Below are positions 1 to 9,290 of a DNA stretch of 64,000 nt, in pieces (the stretch's first letter is position 1; the number at the start of each line of letters is the position of its first letter). Source of the DNA: Gaetbulibacter sp. 4G1 (GTDB taxonomy: Bacteria > Bacteroidota > Bacteroidia > Flavobacteriales > Flavobacteriaceae); assembly GCF_002741945.1 (NCBI RefSeq), contig NZ_MDVN01000024.1, forward strand, positions 186,001-250,000, read 5' to 3'. A model generated the notes under the pieces. The model was not told the DNA's origin, did no database searches, and saw nothing but the letters and a program-made list of their open reading frames with translations. A program made the position numbers and the translations under genes.

Positions 1-450
1 ATATTTACTTTTTAATTGATAATATTTGCATTCTTTAAGGTTTTTAGGAAATGGAGTTCCTATAATATTTCCTTGCCTATCTATGTCTAGACCTATAATG
101 CCAGCATACCTTTTACTACCATGTTTTTGCCATAATGTGAGTATTCTTTCTATGGCATTATCTGGCATAAAGTCATCAGAGTCAATACAGACGTTGAGAT
201 CTGTATTTATTAAACTGTATGCAGAATTGTGTGCACCATGCATGCCTTGATTTTCTTGGTAATGATACTGAATAGAGATTCTTCCATCACTAATCCAATT
301 TTCAACAAGTTCTCTAGTGTTATCAGTAGAGCCATCATCAATAATCAACCACAAAAAATCTTTGCTAGTTTGCTTTATCAAACTGTTATAACATTGTGGA
401 AGACAATATGCCCTATTATAGGTTGGTGTAAAAACAGTTATTTTTTTCAT
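1..450 (-). CDS. Glycosyltransferase family 2, partial (N-terminal part)
   Basis: This is the N-terminal 150 residues of a GT2 enzyme whose remainder lies beyond the window start. The ATG is at 450. The sequence opens with a Rossmann-like strand (KKITVFTPTYNRA), followed by the nucleotide-binding motif IDDGSTDNT near residue 40 and a metal-binding DSDD motif near residue 95, which is the GT-A DxD position. It probably transfers a sugar from a nucleotide donor to the lipid-linked polysaccharide repeat unit on the cytoplasmic face. It is the most distal gene visible in the leftward polysaccharide operon, 13 bp beyond the EpsG-like polymerase. Donor and linkage cannot be inferred. Confidence 0.88.
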   Translation of the reverse strand, partial: MKKITVFTPTYNRAYCLPQCYNSLIKQTSKDFLWLIIDDGSTDNTRELVENWISDGRISIQYHYQENQGMHGAHNSAYSLINTDLNVCIDSDDFMPDNAIERILTLWQKHGSKRYAGIIGLDIDRQGNIIGTPFPKNLKECKYYQLKSKY

Positions 451-463
451 TAACTCTTTATAT

Positions 464-1555
464 TTAATAGTAAATATAATACATTAAATATGTGAAGGCA
501 AAGTACACAAATATAATTTTGTTAACTACTAAGTTTTGATTCTTAAAAAGTTGTTGTCTTAAACATGGATAAATAACTATAATCCCCATCATAAACCATG
601 AAATATAAGCAAAGCGATTGGAAAAGTTAGCTCTTATTACTAAAATCCAAAATGCATTTGCTATTAAATAAATGTTGAATAATCTATCATAATAAACATC
701 ATGATAGTTTTTTTTAAAAATATAATACCAGCCTGCAAAAACGGCTGATCCACTATATATTAAAAAATCCCAACGAAAACCAGTTTGCGAAATTGCGGCA
801 TCTAATTCTCCAGTTAAATAACCGCCAAGTCTATCATCTGCAAATCCCAAATTAGAAAATAGAGCAATCCATATACCTCCCAAAAAGAGAGATAAAGGTA
901 TTGCAAGAATCCATATTTTTAGATACGTTTTTGGATTATTATGTATTAAAGTAATTACATATGCCAATGTAGGAAGTATCAATGTTTTATGAAACATACA
1001 GGCCAAAACAATCCAGAAAATCATTACTTTTTTATTATTACTAAATGTAATGGCCATAAGGAAGAATGACGTAGCTATACCATTTCTGAGTCCATTTACA
1101 CCATATGTCCAAAAAGAAAAAGAGACTACAAATAATAGAAAGGAATAAAACCATTTTTCTCTAAAAAATTTTTTTGAAATATAATACATAGGATATATAT
1201 ACAATAGAGCACAGACTAAAAAAAATATATTAATGGGCATTATATTCGCACAAAGTTTCATGAATAAATGGAAGCCTAAATCATGATTTGAAAGTATAGG
1301 GAGTCCATTAGCGTATCTATGAAAATGTCTAGCATATGTTGCCATATCAACAAAGTAATGACCACTTATAGGTCTTAAACCGATATAAATAATGAGAAAG
1401 AAAAGCAATAAGTATCCAACTATATTTATATAGCGAATATTTTTTAAATCATTAATTTTTAAAATAAGTGTATGTAAAATGGTAAATAGCACCAAAGCTA
1501 ATGATAAGTTAATATAAAATATGTAGTAGTATTCTAAAGGTATGAACTCAATCAT
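464..1555 (-). CDS. EpsG-family polysaccharide polymerase (Wzy-like)
   Basis: A 363-residue polytopic membrane protein with about ten hydrophobic segments. The loop after the third segment carries a GLRP...D..TYARHF signature, which resembles the EpsG family (GLR followed by a D..Y pattern). EpsG proteins are believed to polymerise exopolysaccharide or O-antigen repeat units at the periplasmic face. In this locus it sits among glycosyltransferases and a flippase and is the only candidate for the Wzy polymerase. The ATG at 1555 is followed directly by hydrophobic sequence. The family call is confident. The role as polymerase rests on context. Confidence 0.8.
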   Translation of the reverse strand: MIEFIPLEYYYIFYINLSLALVLFTILHTLILKINDLKNIRYINIVGYLLLFFLIIYIGLRPISGHYFVDMATYARHFHRYANGLPILSNHDLGFHLFMKLCANIMPINIFFLVCALLYIYPMYYISKKFFREKWFYSFLLFVVSFSFWTYGVNGLRNGIATSFFLMAITFSNNKKVMIFWIVLACMFHKTLILPTLAYVITLIHNNPKTYLKIWILAIPLSLFLGGIWIALFSNLGFADDRLGGYLTGELDAAISQTGFRWDFLIYSGSAVFAGWYYIFKKNYHDVYYDRLFNIYLIANAFWILVIRANFSNRFAYISWFMMGIIVIYPCLRQQLFKNQNLVVNKIIFVYFAFTYLMYYIYY

Positions 1556-1602
1556 TGTGTAAATTTTAATTTAAAAGAATTTCACTATTATTCTTTTAAA
1601 AA

Positions 1603-2721
1603 TTAATACTTTTTGATAAAAATCTTTTCCCAGAGATTCATTACAATATCTGGATGGTATTTTTTCATATTACTTTTTCCTTTTTTGCCCATAGCTTTTC
1701 GTAATTTTTCATCTTTCATTAATCTAATAAGTGAATTAGCTAAATCCTTTGAGTTTTGATTTTCTACTAAATAGCCATCTTCGTTATTTGTTATGATATT
1801 TCGTGGTCCATTTGGGCAATCAAAAGACACAACAGGCAGTCCACAAGATAATGATTCTAATAAAACCATTGGAAAACATTCTGTTAGTGATGACATAACA
1901 AAAATAGAAGAATCTTTCATTTTCAATTCTATACTATCAGTATTCCCACATAAAATTATTCTGTCTTGTAAATTAGAAATATTTATTTGATTCTGTAACT
2001 CAAATAAATATTGTTTTTCCCCGCTACCATAAATTTCTAAGACCCATTCAGGCATTTTATCTTTAATGAATACCCAGGCCTCAATTAATTTTTCAAAACC
2101 TTTAACAGGAGCTATTCTCCCAGCGCTAATTACTTTTTTCTCATCTAAAAGAGCTACTTCTTCGGGGTAATTAGACAAAGCGTTAGGAATTACAATGGTA
2201 TTGTTAGATTTATAATATTTTATTTCATCAACTGTTAATAATGCAATATAGTCGTACTTGGATTCAATATAATCAGTTATTGCATAATATATATATTTTA
2301 AAAATGATTTGTTTTTTTTTCGTTTCAAATTGTCAAAACTTCTTGAGGAATGAAACTCCTTGATTTTAAGAATAGAAGGGAAAATAAAAGGAATAAAATA
2401 AAAATCGAAAGCAAAATTACATACAATAATCACATCTGGTTTTATTTCTCGTAGTTTTTTTTTCAGTATAAAGTAATGCTTAAATGCTTTTTTAAAATTG
2501 GATTGATTAAAATAGCTTAGTTTTCTATTATAATTTATTGCGAGATCGTGCAAATGAACTCTTTTATCTAAAGGATAACGAGGAGGGTTATTTTTTTGCT
2601 CTGATGTGATAATATGAGTTTCATAACCTTTTTTATTTACCCAATAATTAGCTTTGTTTGTTAAAACCCTTTCTATTCCTCCATGTAGGTGAATTTGGTC
2701 TGTATAATATACTATTTTCAT
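1603..2721 (-). CDS. Glycosyltransferase family 4 (GT-B fold)
   Basis: A 372-residue GT-B glycosyltransferase. The N-terminal half has the acceptor-side HGGIERVLTNKANYW motif typical of GT4 enzymes. The C-terminal half has the donor-binding region: SAGRIAPVKGFEKLI near residue 200, then FVMSSLTECFPMVLLESLSCG with the E-x7-E pair near residue 285. It resembles the next upstream gene (2723-3823) in start, motif order and length, so the two look like tandem paralogues. They are 1 bp apart and doubtless co-transcribed. It is expected to add one sugar of the repeat unit. Donor and acceptor are unknown. Confidence 0.87.
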   Translation of the reverse strand: MKIVYYTDQIHLHGGIERVLTNKANYWVNKKGYETHIITSEQKNNPPRYPLDKRVHLHDLAINYNRKLSYFNQSNFKKAFKHYFILKKKLREIKPDVIIVCNFAFDFYFIPFIFPSILKIKEFHSSRSFDNLKRKKNKSFLKYIYYAITDYIESKYDYIALLTVDEIKYYKSNNTIVIPNALSNYPEEVALLDEKKVISAGRIAPVKGFEKLIEAWVFIKDKMPEWVLEIYGSGEKQYLFELQNQINISNLQDRIILCGNTDSIELKMKDSSIFVMSSLTECFPMVLLESLSCGLPVVSFDCPNGPRNIITNNEDGYLVENQNSKDLANSLIRLMKDEKLRKAMGKKGKSNMKKYHPDIVMNLWEKIFIKKY

Positions 2722-2722
2722 A

Positions 2723-3823
2723 TTATCTAGTTAAGGATTTAAATAATATATCCCATTGTGGTATAATAAGTTCTGGCGCATACTTTTTTGCTTTAAGTAG
2801 CGCTTTTGTACCCATTTTTTCTCTAATTTTTAAATCTTCAATTAAATAACATATGGCATCTTTAAAATCGTCTATGTAACCATCCTTTATTAAAAAGCCA
2901 TCTTCACCATCTGAAATTATATCAATAGGTCCTGAAGGACAGTTGTAAGAAACACAAGGAACTCCATAAGACATAGCTTCTATAAGTACCATTCCGAAAC
3001 CTTCAGATCTTGAAGACATTGCATAAATTGAAGCTGTTTTATATTTGTCTCCAATATTTTGAACGGGGTCAAAAAAACTTACATTAGCTGCTATTCCTAG
3101 TTCTTGAGCAAGTGTGTGATATAATTTTTCTGGATGAATCTTTCCATAAATTTCAAGTTTCCAATTTGGGTGTTTAACTATAATAAGTTTCCATGCGTGT
3201 AATAATCGGTCTATTCCTTTTTGATAACCATGATTACCAACCATGATTACCTTTTTATTTGTAAGCTTAGCTTTTTCTTCCGGATAAAACGATAATGGAT
3301 TAGGGATTACTGTAATATTTTTTAATTTCCATTCGGTTAGATTAGTATTAGTTAATACGACAAACGCATCATACTTCTTAGCACCAATATGCATTAATAC
3401 ATCGTATAATTTTAGCTTTAAACTCTGCATCGAATAACGACTTGTTTTGTTATTTTTAAAGATACTCTTTGAGGCGTGTCGTTCGTATATTATTGGGCAA
3501 TATTTACCTATTATATAAGGAACGAAAAGACCTTTGAGCCCATCATCACAAACAGAAATAACATCTGGATTGATGTCTACTATATTTTTTTTTAACCCTT
3601 TCTTATATCTTAAAAAGGATTGAATTAAATTTCCAGTTGCATTAATATTATGAAACACAATAGATGAACAAAATTGATAAAAAGGATCTAACTTTTCTTC
3701 ATTCAATCGAAGAATGTGTATTTCATAATTAAAATGTTTAACTAAATAATTAACCTTAATAGAAAGTACGCGTTCTAAACCTCCAGAACCATTTATACCA
3801 TTTGTGACATATAGTAGTTTCAT
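2723..3823 (-). CDS. Glycosyltransferase family 4 (GT-B fold)
   Basis: A 366-residue GT4 enzyme with the N-terminal GSGGLERVLSIKVNYL motif, a donor-site MVGNHGYQKGIDRLL segment near residue 195 and the catalytic E-x7-E region SRSEGFGMVLIEAMSYG near residue 280. It is a likely paralogue of the adjacent 1603-2721 gene: both share GG(I/L)ERVL near the start and an NGP or SGP turn followed by an ED-GFL or ED-GYL segment near the end. It lies 1 bp after the GT4 gene at 3825-4988. It probably adds one sugar residue of the surface polysaccharide. Confidence 0.87.
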   Translation of the reverse strand: MKLLYVTNGINGSGGLERVLSIKVNYLVKHFNYEIHILRLNEEKLDPFYQFCSSIVFHNINATGNLIQSFLRYKKGLKKNIVDINPDVISVCDDGLKGLFVPYIIGKYCPIIYERHASKSIFKNNKTSRYSMQSLKLKLYDVLMHIGAKKYDAFVVLTNTNLTEWKLKNITVIPNPLSFYPEEKAKLTNKKVIMVGNHGYQKGIDRLLHAWKLIIVKHPNWKLEIYGKIHPEKLYHTLAQELGIAANVSFFDPVQNIGDKYKTASIYAMSSRSEGFGMVLIEAMSYGVPCVSYNCPSGPIDIISDGEDGFLIKDGYIDDFKDAICYLIEDLKIREKMGTKALLKAKKYAPELIIPQWDILFKSLTR

Positions 3824-3824
3824 A

Positions 3825-4988
3825 TTATGTTATATCATTTACCAAATTATAAAATAATTTTAATGAATTCTCTAAATCTTTGCTTTTCTGCTTTGAAAGA
3901 TTTTTTATGATGCTTTGAGTAAAGCTTGGGTTCTTAATATAATATAAAATACTTTCTGAAATAGATTTAGCATCCATTGTTGTTATTAATCCAGTTTCAT
4001 TATGTGTGATAATACTAAATGCTGTTGGAAAATTAGTCGTTACTATAGGTTTTTCTAATACTGCTGCTTCAATTACCGTTAAACCTAAACCTTCAAATAA
4101 AGATGTCTGTACATAAATATCACAAGATTTTATATAAGGGTAGGGGTTTTCTTTATATCCTAAGAGTATAAATTGATTTTCTAAATGTTTTTCTTTAATC
4201 TTTGACTCTAAAAAATTACGTTCAGCCCCTTCGCCTATGACATACCATTTCAGTTTTATGTTATTATTCACAAGTAGAGAACATGCATCAATTGCTAAAT
4301 GAAACCCTTTAGCTTTAGCTAAACGTCCAACTGTTAGAATTTTTAACTCTTTAGTATTCTGATTATCAAATGATCCAGGTTTATTACTTAGTTCTTTTAT
4401 GGTGTTGATATCTATAATGTCTTTTATAATGGTAATTGAAAATTTTTTACCAATCTTTTCCATAGCAGTTATAAAGGAGAGCTCATTTTCTTTTGATACA
4501 CAAACTACATTATTATATTGACTATACTTTGAATAATCAAAAACTGCATTGTACCCTGCTTTTTGGTAATCTGTATTTAACCATGCTATCTTATTTTCAG
4601 CATTAATATTATCAGCAACATAGTATGTCGCAAATCCTTGGTTATAAGCAATTGCTAAATCAAAAACTCTTATATTTTGTGAAATATGATTTCCAAAAAC
4701 TTTCCAATAACATTGTGCATTATGATATTCATTTTTTTTCTTTAACTTTCTAAATAATAAAAATTTTATTCGTAAGAATGTTAGTTTTAATTTATTAATA
4801 TTTTCAAAAGGGTTTATCCATGTTACAGTCACTTCATTAGGAACAAATTTTTCAAATTCACCTCCATGTTTAAATAGAATAAGTTCTACGCTATGTTTTG
4901 CGTAATCTATATGGTTTAGTAAGGTTGTTAAGCTTTTTTCAGCCCCACCGCAATGTAAAGATTCTATAACAAATACTATTTTCTTCAT
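3825..4988 (-). CDS. Glycosyltransferase family 4 (GT-B fold)
   Basis: A 387-residue GT4 glycosyltransferase. The start IVFVIESLHCGGAEKSL is the classic GGAE motif of the family. TVGRLAKAKGFHLAIDA near residue 225 marks the donor domain, and QTSLFEGLGLTVIEAAVLEKP near residue 290 contains the E-x7-E signature. It follows the pyruvyl transferase gene by 5 bp and precedes two further GT4 genes, so the locus encodes three GT4 and two GT2 enzymes in the part that is visible. It acts in the cytoplasm on an undecaprenyl-linked intermediate. Specificity cannot be read. Confidence 0.88.
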   Translation of the reverse strand: MKKIVFVIESLHCGGAEKSLTTLLNHIDYAKHSVELILFKHGGEFEKFVPNEVTVTWINPFENINKLKLTFLRIKFLLFRKLKKKNEYHNAQCYWKVFGNHISQNIRVFDLAIAYNQGFATYYVADNINAENKIAWLNTDYQKAGYNAVFDYSKYSQYNNVVCVSKENELSFITAMEKIGKKFSITIIKDIIDINTIKELSNKPGSFDNQNTKELKILTVGRLAKAKGFHLAIDACSLLVNNNIKLKWYVIGEGAERNFLESKIKEKHLENQFILLGYKENPYPYIKSCDIYVQTSLFEGLGLTVIEAAVLEKPIVTTNFPTAFSIITHNETGLITTMDAKSISESILYYIKNPSFTQSIIKNLSKQKSKDLENSLKLFYNLVNDIT

Positions 4989-4993
4989 AAATA

Positions 4994-6100
4994 TTAGCTT
5001 AACGCTTTTTTTATAAACTCTTTTGAACGATCAATAGATTCTAACAATTTATTATTGATTAAATCATAAGTTAAAATTGGGTTCATAGAAATGCACTCTG
5101 CTTTTTTTACATCAGTAATCATTATATCCGAAAGATCTAATAACTCAAGTAAGTCTCTCATTCGCGTATTTATTTTCACATTTCGATTAACAACTAAAAA
5201 CTGTTTTTCAAAAATTAATGAGAATGCGACAGCATGAAATGAATTGGATATTATAAGTTGAGCGTTAGCCAATAGAGATAAGAACTTAGTAGGGCCATAT
5301 AACCAGTAATTTTTATCGGCATATGTTATATTATTGTTTACGGTATATATTTTTAAATTATTTTCTTTTGCTAGTCTTTGCGATATTTTTTTTATTAGTG
5401 GATTATTATCAAAATCATATATTAATAAATATTTTTCATTTATAGGAGAGATGAAGTTTTTTGTCCAATAGTTTTTGTCCAATAAAAAAACTGGATCTAA
5501 AACTTGAGTAGAATTTTTTATTCCTAAATTTTTTAATATTTCTACTCCCGAAGTTTCCCGAACTGAAATATGATCTATTCTTTTAATTTTTTCCTTAACA
5601 AAGGGTTTAAGATCATTATCAATTTTATCAATTGCAAAACTTGCGGCAAACGAAATTTTTAATTTTTCATCAGGAACAAAATCTAAATAAAAAGCAGGAT
5701 CTTTTCCATTTAAAAAAAATGAATTCCATATTTGGTCACTACCACAAATAAAGGCATCTGCAATTGGTATATTATTTTTCAATTCTTCATTAGAAGTATA
5801 TTTATTATTCCCTGTCTTAATATGTTTAATAGAAAACTCATCAAAAGCTTTTTTACGTTTTAAATCTATTAGTCTATTAGGCAATTTCACTATTAGATAT
5901 AACCATTTTAGGATAAAACTTCGTTTAAATTTTTCATTCGGTACGCGCCATAGCTTTAAATGGTTGCTAAGATATTCTGGTTTGTAATTAATAGCTTCTG
6001 CCGTATGCCCTAGATCTTCTAGATACTTTAACAGAGCATGTTCTTGTAAGCTAGCTCCATGATTGTATACTTCGTGGCAAGTTATGGTCTTAATTTTCAT
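4994..6100 (-). CDS. Polysaccharide pyruvyl transferase family protein
   Basis: A protein of about 368 residues. It begins KIKTITCHEVYNHGASLQ, a family-typical start, and contains FICGSDQIWN near residue 120, SNSFHAVAFSLIF near residue 285 and an SVRET segment near residue 180, all typical of the polysaccharide pyruvyl transferase family (CsaB-like, GT-B fold). It likely transfers pyruvate from phosphoenolpyruvate to a sugar of the repeat, giving an acidic ketal. I start at the ATG at 6100. A possible TTG two codons upstream (6106) is less likely. The gene lies 26 bp from the upstream GT2 gene and 5 bp from the downstream GT4 gene. Confidence 0.85.
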   Translation of the reverse strand: MKIKTITCHEVYNHGASLQEHALLKYLEDLGHTAEAINYKPEYLSNHLKLWRVPNEKFKRSFILKWLYLIVKLPNRLIDLKRKKAFDEFSIKHIKTGNNKYTSNEELKNNIPIADAFICGSDQIWNSFFLNGKDPAFYLDFVPDEKLKISFAASFAIDKIDNDLKPFVKEKIKRIDHISVRETSGVEILKNLGIKNSTQVLDPVFLLDKNYWTKNFISPINEKYLLIYDFDNNPLIKKISQRLAKENNLKIYTVNNNITYADKNYWLYGPTKFLSLLANAQLIISNSFHAVAFSLIFEKQFLVVNRNVKINTRMRDLLELLDLSDIMITDVKKAECISMNPILTYDLINNKLLESIDRSKEFIKKALS

Positions 6101-6126
6101 AATCAATTTTCATAATACTTAAAGAA

Positions 6127-7092
6127 TTATTTTAAAAAAAAAAGATGTACTCTTTTTTCTAAAAAAGCAAGTTTTAGTATTAGTTTATATATAATTTTAG
6201 GTAATATATTTTTAGGGTAATTGCCGGTCAAAGCAAAGTGAAACTTTGTTTTTGCCTTAATATAATTAAAAAGTAATCCTTTCTTTAATAGATTTGGGTA
6301 AATTGCTGAATCGTAAAAAGCTTTGATAGAATCTAAAAATAAATTAGACCCTAAGCTTTCATTTTTACTATCATTAGATACAGAAACTTCAGAAATACGA
6401 TAATAGACTAAGTTTTTGTGCAATACATTAAATTCAACACCTTTTTGAAGTGCTTTTAATAATAAAGGAACATCTTCTAAAAGCCTATAAGATTCATTAA
6501 AACCGCCAAGGTCTTTTAAAATTTTATGAGATACAAAAGCTGATGGAATTATTGTAGGTCTATCACATAAATAATCTAGATATTGATGACTGTACTTTTT
6601 AGTGATAAGCTTAGATATAGGTACAGATTTTATAATGTTTTGAATGTTTTTTTTAAAAAATACTTGATTACTAAAAATAAAGGAAGGTGATATTTTACTT
6701 GAAAATATATAATTTATATAACTTTCAATGCAAGTGCTATCTAAGACATCATCTCCAGCAATAAATTTGAGCCATTCTCCTTTTGATTTACTTAATCCTC
6801 TATTGCAATTTGAAGGAATTCCTGTATTTTGATTTGTTATAACTAACTCCGTATTAATAAATCTTTGATTATTTTTTATTAACCAATTTTGACATATTTC
6901 AATTGTATTATCTGTCGAATAATCATCAGTAATAATTAACTCAATATTTTTATAAGTCTGTATTTTAATACTTTCTAGAGTTTCTAAAACATATTTAGAA
7001 GAGTTATAAGTAATAATTATAACAGATATTAAGGGAAACTGATTATGTTCACCTTCTTTAGATTTATTAATTTCATTGGGGTAACTAATCAT
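6127..7092 (-). CDS. Glycosyltransferase family 2
   Basis: A 321-residue GT-A glycosyltransferase. The core is SVIIITYNSSKYVLETL near residue 24, TDDYSTDNT near residue 55 and FIAGDDVLD near residue 115, where the second motif is the DxD-type metal site. The C-terminal part is lysine-rich with a short hydrophobic or amphipathic tail that may contact the membrane. The start carries about 20 polar residues before the first strand. It lies 1 bp downstream of the flippase gene, which places it in the repeat-unit assembly operon. Sugar specificity is unknown. Confidence 0.87.
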   Translation of the reverse strand: MISYPNEINKSKEGEHNQFPLISVIIITYNSSKYVLETLESIKIQTYKNIELIITDDYSTDNTIEICQNWLIKNNQRFINTELVITNQNTGIPSNCNRGLSKSKGEWLKFIAGDDVLDSTCIESYINYIFSSKISPSFIFSNQVFFKKNIQNIIKSVPISKLITKKYSHQYLDYLCDRPTIIPSAFVSHKILKDLGGFNESYRLLEDVPLLLKALQKGVEFNVLHKNLVYYRISEVSVSNDSKNESLGSNLFLDSIKAFYDSAIYPNLLKKGLLFNYIKAKTKFHFALTGNYPKNILPKIIYKLILKLAFLEKRVHLFFLK

Positions 7093-7093
7093 A

Positions 7094-8572
7094 CTATCTT
7101 TTTAAGTATTTCGTTAACAACTGTTTTATTCCTATACGTTTATCTAATTCTTTGTAAGAGAAATAAGTAGAAATAAAAATAAAAGGGATACCTACATAGT
7201 ATGCTAAAGGAGTTGGCAAATATTTAATTACCATAAAACTTAATAAACCAAGTAAAAATTGAATCCCAAAAATTTTGTAAAATTCAGTATTAAAACTGAA
7301 ACTGTATTTATATTTTGCAATATAGTAAATTTGAAAAAGCACAATAATATAACCAATTAAAAAAGAAATGCCTAGCCCTTTCAAACCAAAATATTTATAA
7401 CCAATAATATTAAATAGAAATAAATAAAAACTAGCAATCAATTCACTCCAGAAAAAAGTTTTTGAAGCCCCTTTTGCAAAAAGAATAAACCCAATAGCCC
7501 AACTAACAGATTTAAAATACATGCCTAAAGCTGCCCAGTGTATCATATCATTAATTGGAATAAATTTTGTGGAATATAATATTATTATAATCCAATTTAT
7601 AAATATTAGAAAAACAGATAGAATTGGAGCAAGTATTAAAACGCAAATTTCTGCTTGTTGATTTATTAGCTTATTTGCTTTATAATTGTTGTCAGCAACC
7701 CCAGAAAGTCTTGGGTAATAATCTGTAGCCATGGCAGCAAAAACTAACCCTACGTAGGTCCCAATAATAGCAAAACCAGCATTATATAAGCCAACATCTT
7801 CAATGCTACCAGTGTTACTCACAAAAATTCTTACTCCATAAGCTGCTGCTTGTGTAATTAAACCACTTATACTAAGTATAAAACCCATTTTCAACATTTC
7901 ATTGCCTTCCTGAAGTGTATCTTGTATTGTAACTTTTATTTTTTTAATTTTTATTTTGTTCGCAAAAAAGTATGCAATTAAAAGTGAAAGAATTGAAGAT
8001 AAAATGATAGCAGGTACAATACCGTCAATATCGTAAAAATAATATAAAGGGGTTGTTACTAATAATCCCAAAGAAGAACCTATCATATTAGCTTTAGCTA
8101 AATCTTTTAACTTACGCATTCCTTGAAGAAGAACATTTTGACCGCTTGTTAATTGATTAAATAATAATGTTATAGATAGCCAAATGAAAGCAATACTATA
8201 GTCTCTATTATCAAAAGCAAATTCACTTAGCCAAGGAGAAAATATTATAGTAACGATAGCTCCTAAAACTCCTGTTATCCATACTAAACGTCTAAAAATT
8301 GTTGCAATTTTAGAAACCCTATTTGAATCTTGACTTTCATTAGCTGCAGCTATATCTTTAACAGCACTAGTTCTTAATCCAAAATTAGTTATAGTTCCCA
8401 CCAAACCTATTGTAGAAGTTAATAATCCAGCTATTCCCATTCCTGAAGGTCCTAATAAAACAGCAATGATTTTAGATTTAATAATTGAAATAATAATATT
8501 AAATACTTGTACGCCTCCAAAAAGAGATGTTGCTTTTATTATTTGCCGATACGAGGATTGATTTTCCTTCAT
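7094..8572 (-). CDS. Wzx-type O-antigen/polysaccharide flippase
   Basis: A 492-residue membrane protein with about 12-14 predicted transmembrane segments and no signal peptide. The N-terminal pattern (SLFGGVQVFNIIISIIKSKI followed by LLGPSGMGIAGLLTS) is typical of the polysaccharide transporter members of the MATE/MVF superfamily found in Bacteroidota O-antigen loci. It should translocate the undecaprenyl-pyrophosphate repeat unit from cytoplasm to periplasm, working with the EpsG-like polymerase (464-1555). It is the only flippase in the window. Neighbouring genes on both sides are 1-8 bp away. Confidence 0.88.
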   Translation of the reverse strand: MKENQSSYRQIIKATSLFGGVQVFNIIISIIKSKIIAVLLGPSGMGIAGLLTSTIGLVGTITNFGLRTSAVKDIAAANESQDSNRVSKIATIFRRLVWITGVLGAIVTIIFSPWLSEFAFDNRDYSIAFIWLSITLLFNQLTSGQNVLLQGMRKLKDLAKANMIGSSLGLLVTTPLYYFYDIDGIVPAIILSSILSLLIAYFFANKIKIKKIKVTIQDTLQEGNEMLKMGFILSISGLITQAAAYGVRIFVSNTGSIEDVGLYNAGFAIIGTYVGLVFAAMATDYYPRLSGVADNNYKANKLINQQAEICVLILAPILSVFLIFINWIIIILYSTKFIPINDMIHWAALGMYFKSVSWAIGFILFAKGASKTFFWSELIASFYLFLFNIIGYKYFGLKGLGISFLIGYIIVLFQIYYIAKYKYSFSFNTEFYKIFGIQFLLGLLSFMVIKYLPTPLAYYVGIPFIFISTYFSYKELDKRIGIKQLLTKYLKR

Positions 8573-8579
8573 AGAACTA

Positions 8580-9290
8580 TTAATTGTGACTGATGATGTC
8601 TCGAGTCCATGTAATATCTGTTTTTACTATTTTTGCTGGAGTACCTGCAAGCATAGAATTTTTAGGATATTCTTTATTGATAACTTTCGAATGACTAGCG
8701 ATAATACTATTGTTATTAATATTTACACCTTTTAATATGCTGCAACTATTGGCAATCCAAACATGATCTCCAATAAAAATGTCTGATTGATGTGGTGTAT
8801 TATTTATAGTATGCCAATCTGAATCGCTAATAAAAACGTTCCAAGCACAAATAAAATCAGTTCCAATCTCAATTTTTTTATTAACCATTATCAAAGTATC
8901 TGAGGTAATTCCTGATCCAGACTCTTTATCTTTACCTCCTAATGTTAGTGTTGAATTTTCATTTAAAAAAAACCTTACATTTTGTCCAATTGAAAAATCA
9001 TTTTTTATTTCTAACCTTGATTTTGGCCCCATAAAAAGTATAGACAGGTTTTTTCCTCCTACATGGGGGGTAATTATTAAATGACCTTTTATACTTAAAT
9101 GAGATGTCTTATGTTTTTTAATTTTGAAACGAATGAAAGGATCTGTAATTATGATTTTTCCACCACCAGAATTAATTTTTTTCGAATAATATTTTGATCT
9201 TAAACTACAAACAGTTCTTTTAAACAACTTATTAAAAATATTGAATGGATTGTTACTCACTTCTATTATTGTTTCAATAAAATTATTCAT
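8580..9290 (-). CDS. Left-handed beta-helix acyltransferase (putative sugar O-acetyltransferase)
   Basis: The C-terminal part shows hexapeptide repeats (for example [19 protein letters not shown], then [12 protein letters not shown]) and the closing [11 protein letters not shown] motif of WcaF/Maa-type acetyltransferases. The histidine in SDSDWHTI could be the catalytic base. It probably acetylates a sugar of the repeat unit. I start at the ATG at 9290, which overlaps the stop of the upstream transaminase by 8 bp. A second ATG at 9311 would give seven more residues and a 29-bp overlap, and no ribosome binding site distinguishes the two. The first 80 residues are atypical and their role is unclear. 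Confidence 0.75.
   Translation of the reverse strand: MNNFIETIIEVSNNPFNIFNKLFKRTVCSLRSKYYSKKINSGGGKIIITDPFIRFKIKKHKTSHLSIKGHLIITPHVGGKNLSILFMGPKSRLEIKNDFSIGQNVRFFLNENSTLTLGGKDKESGSGITSDTLIMVNKKIEIGTDFICAWNVFISDSDWHTINNTPHQSDIFIGDHVWIANSCSILKGVNINNNSIIASHSKVINKEYPKNSMLAGTPAKIVKTDITWTRDIISHN

Noticed and set aside
1793-2849. Short rightward ORFs over the GT4 genes
   Set aside because: They lie opposite intact glycosyltransferases and show no family features.
6101-6106. TTG start two codons upstream of the pyruvyl transferase ATG
   Set aside because: The ATG at 6100 is in frame and matches the usual family start.
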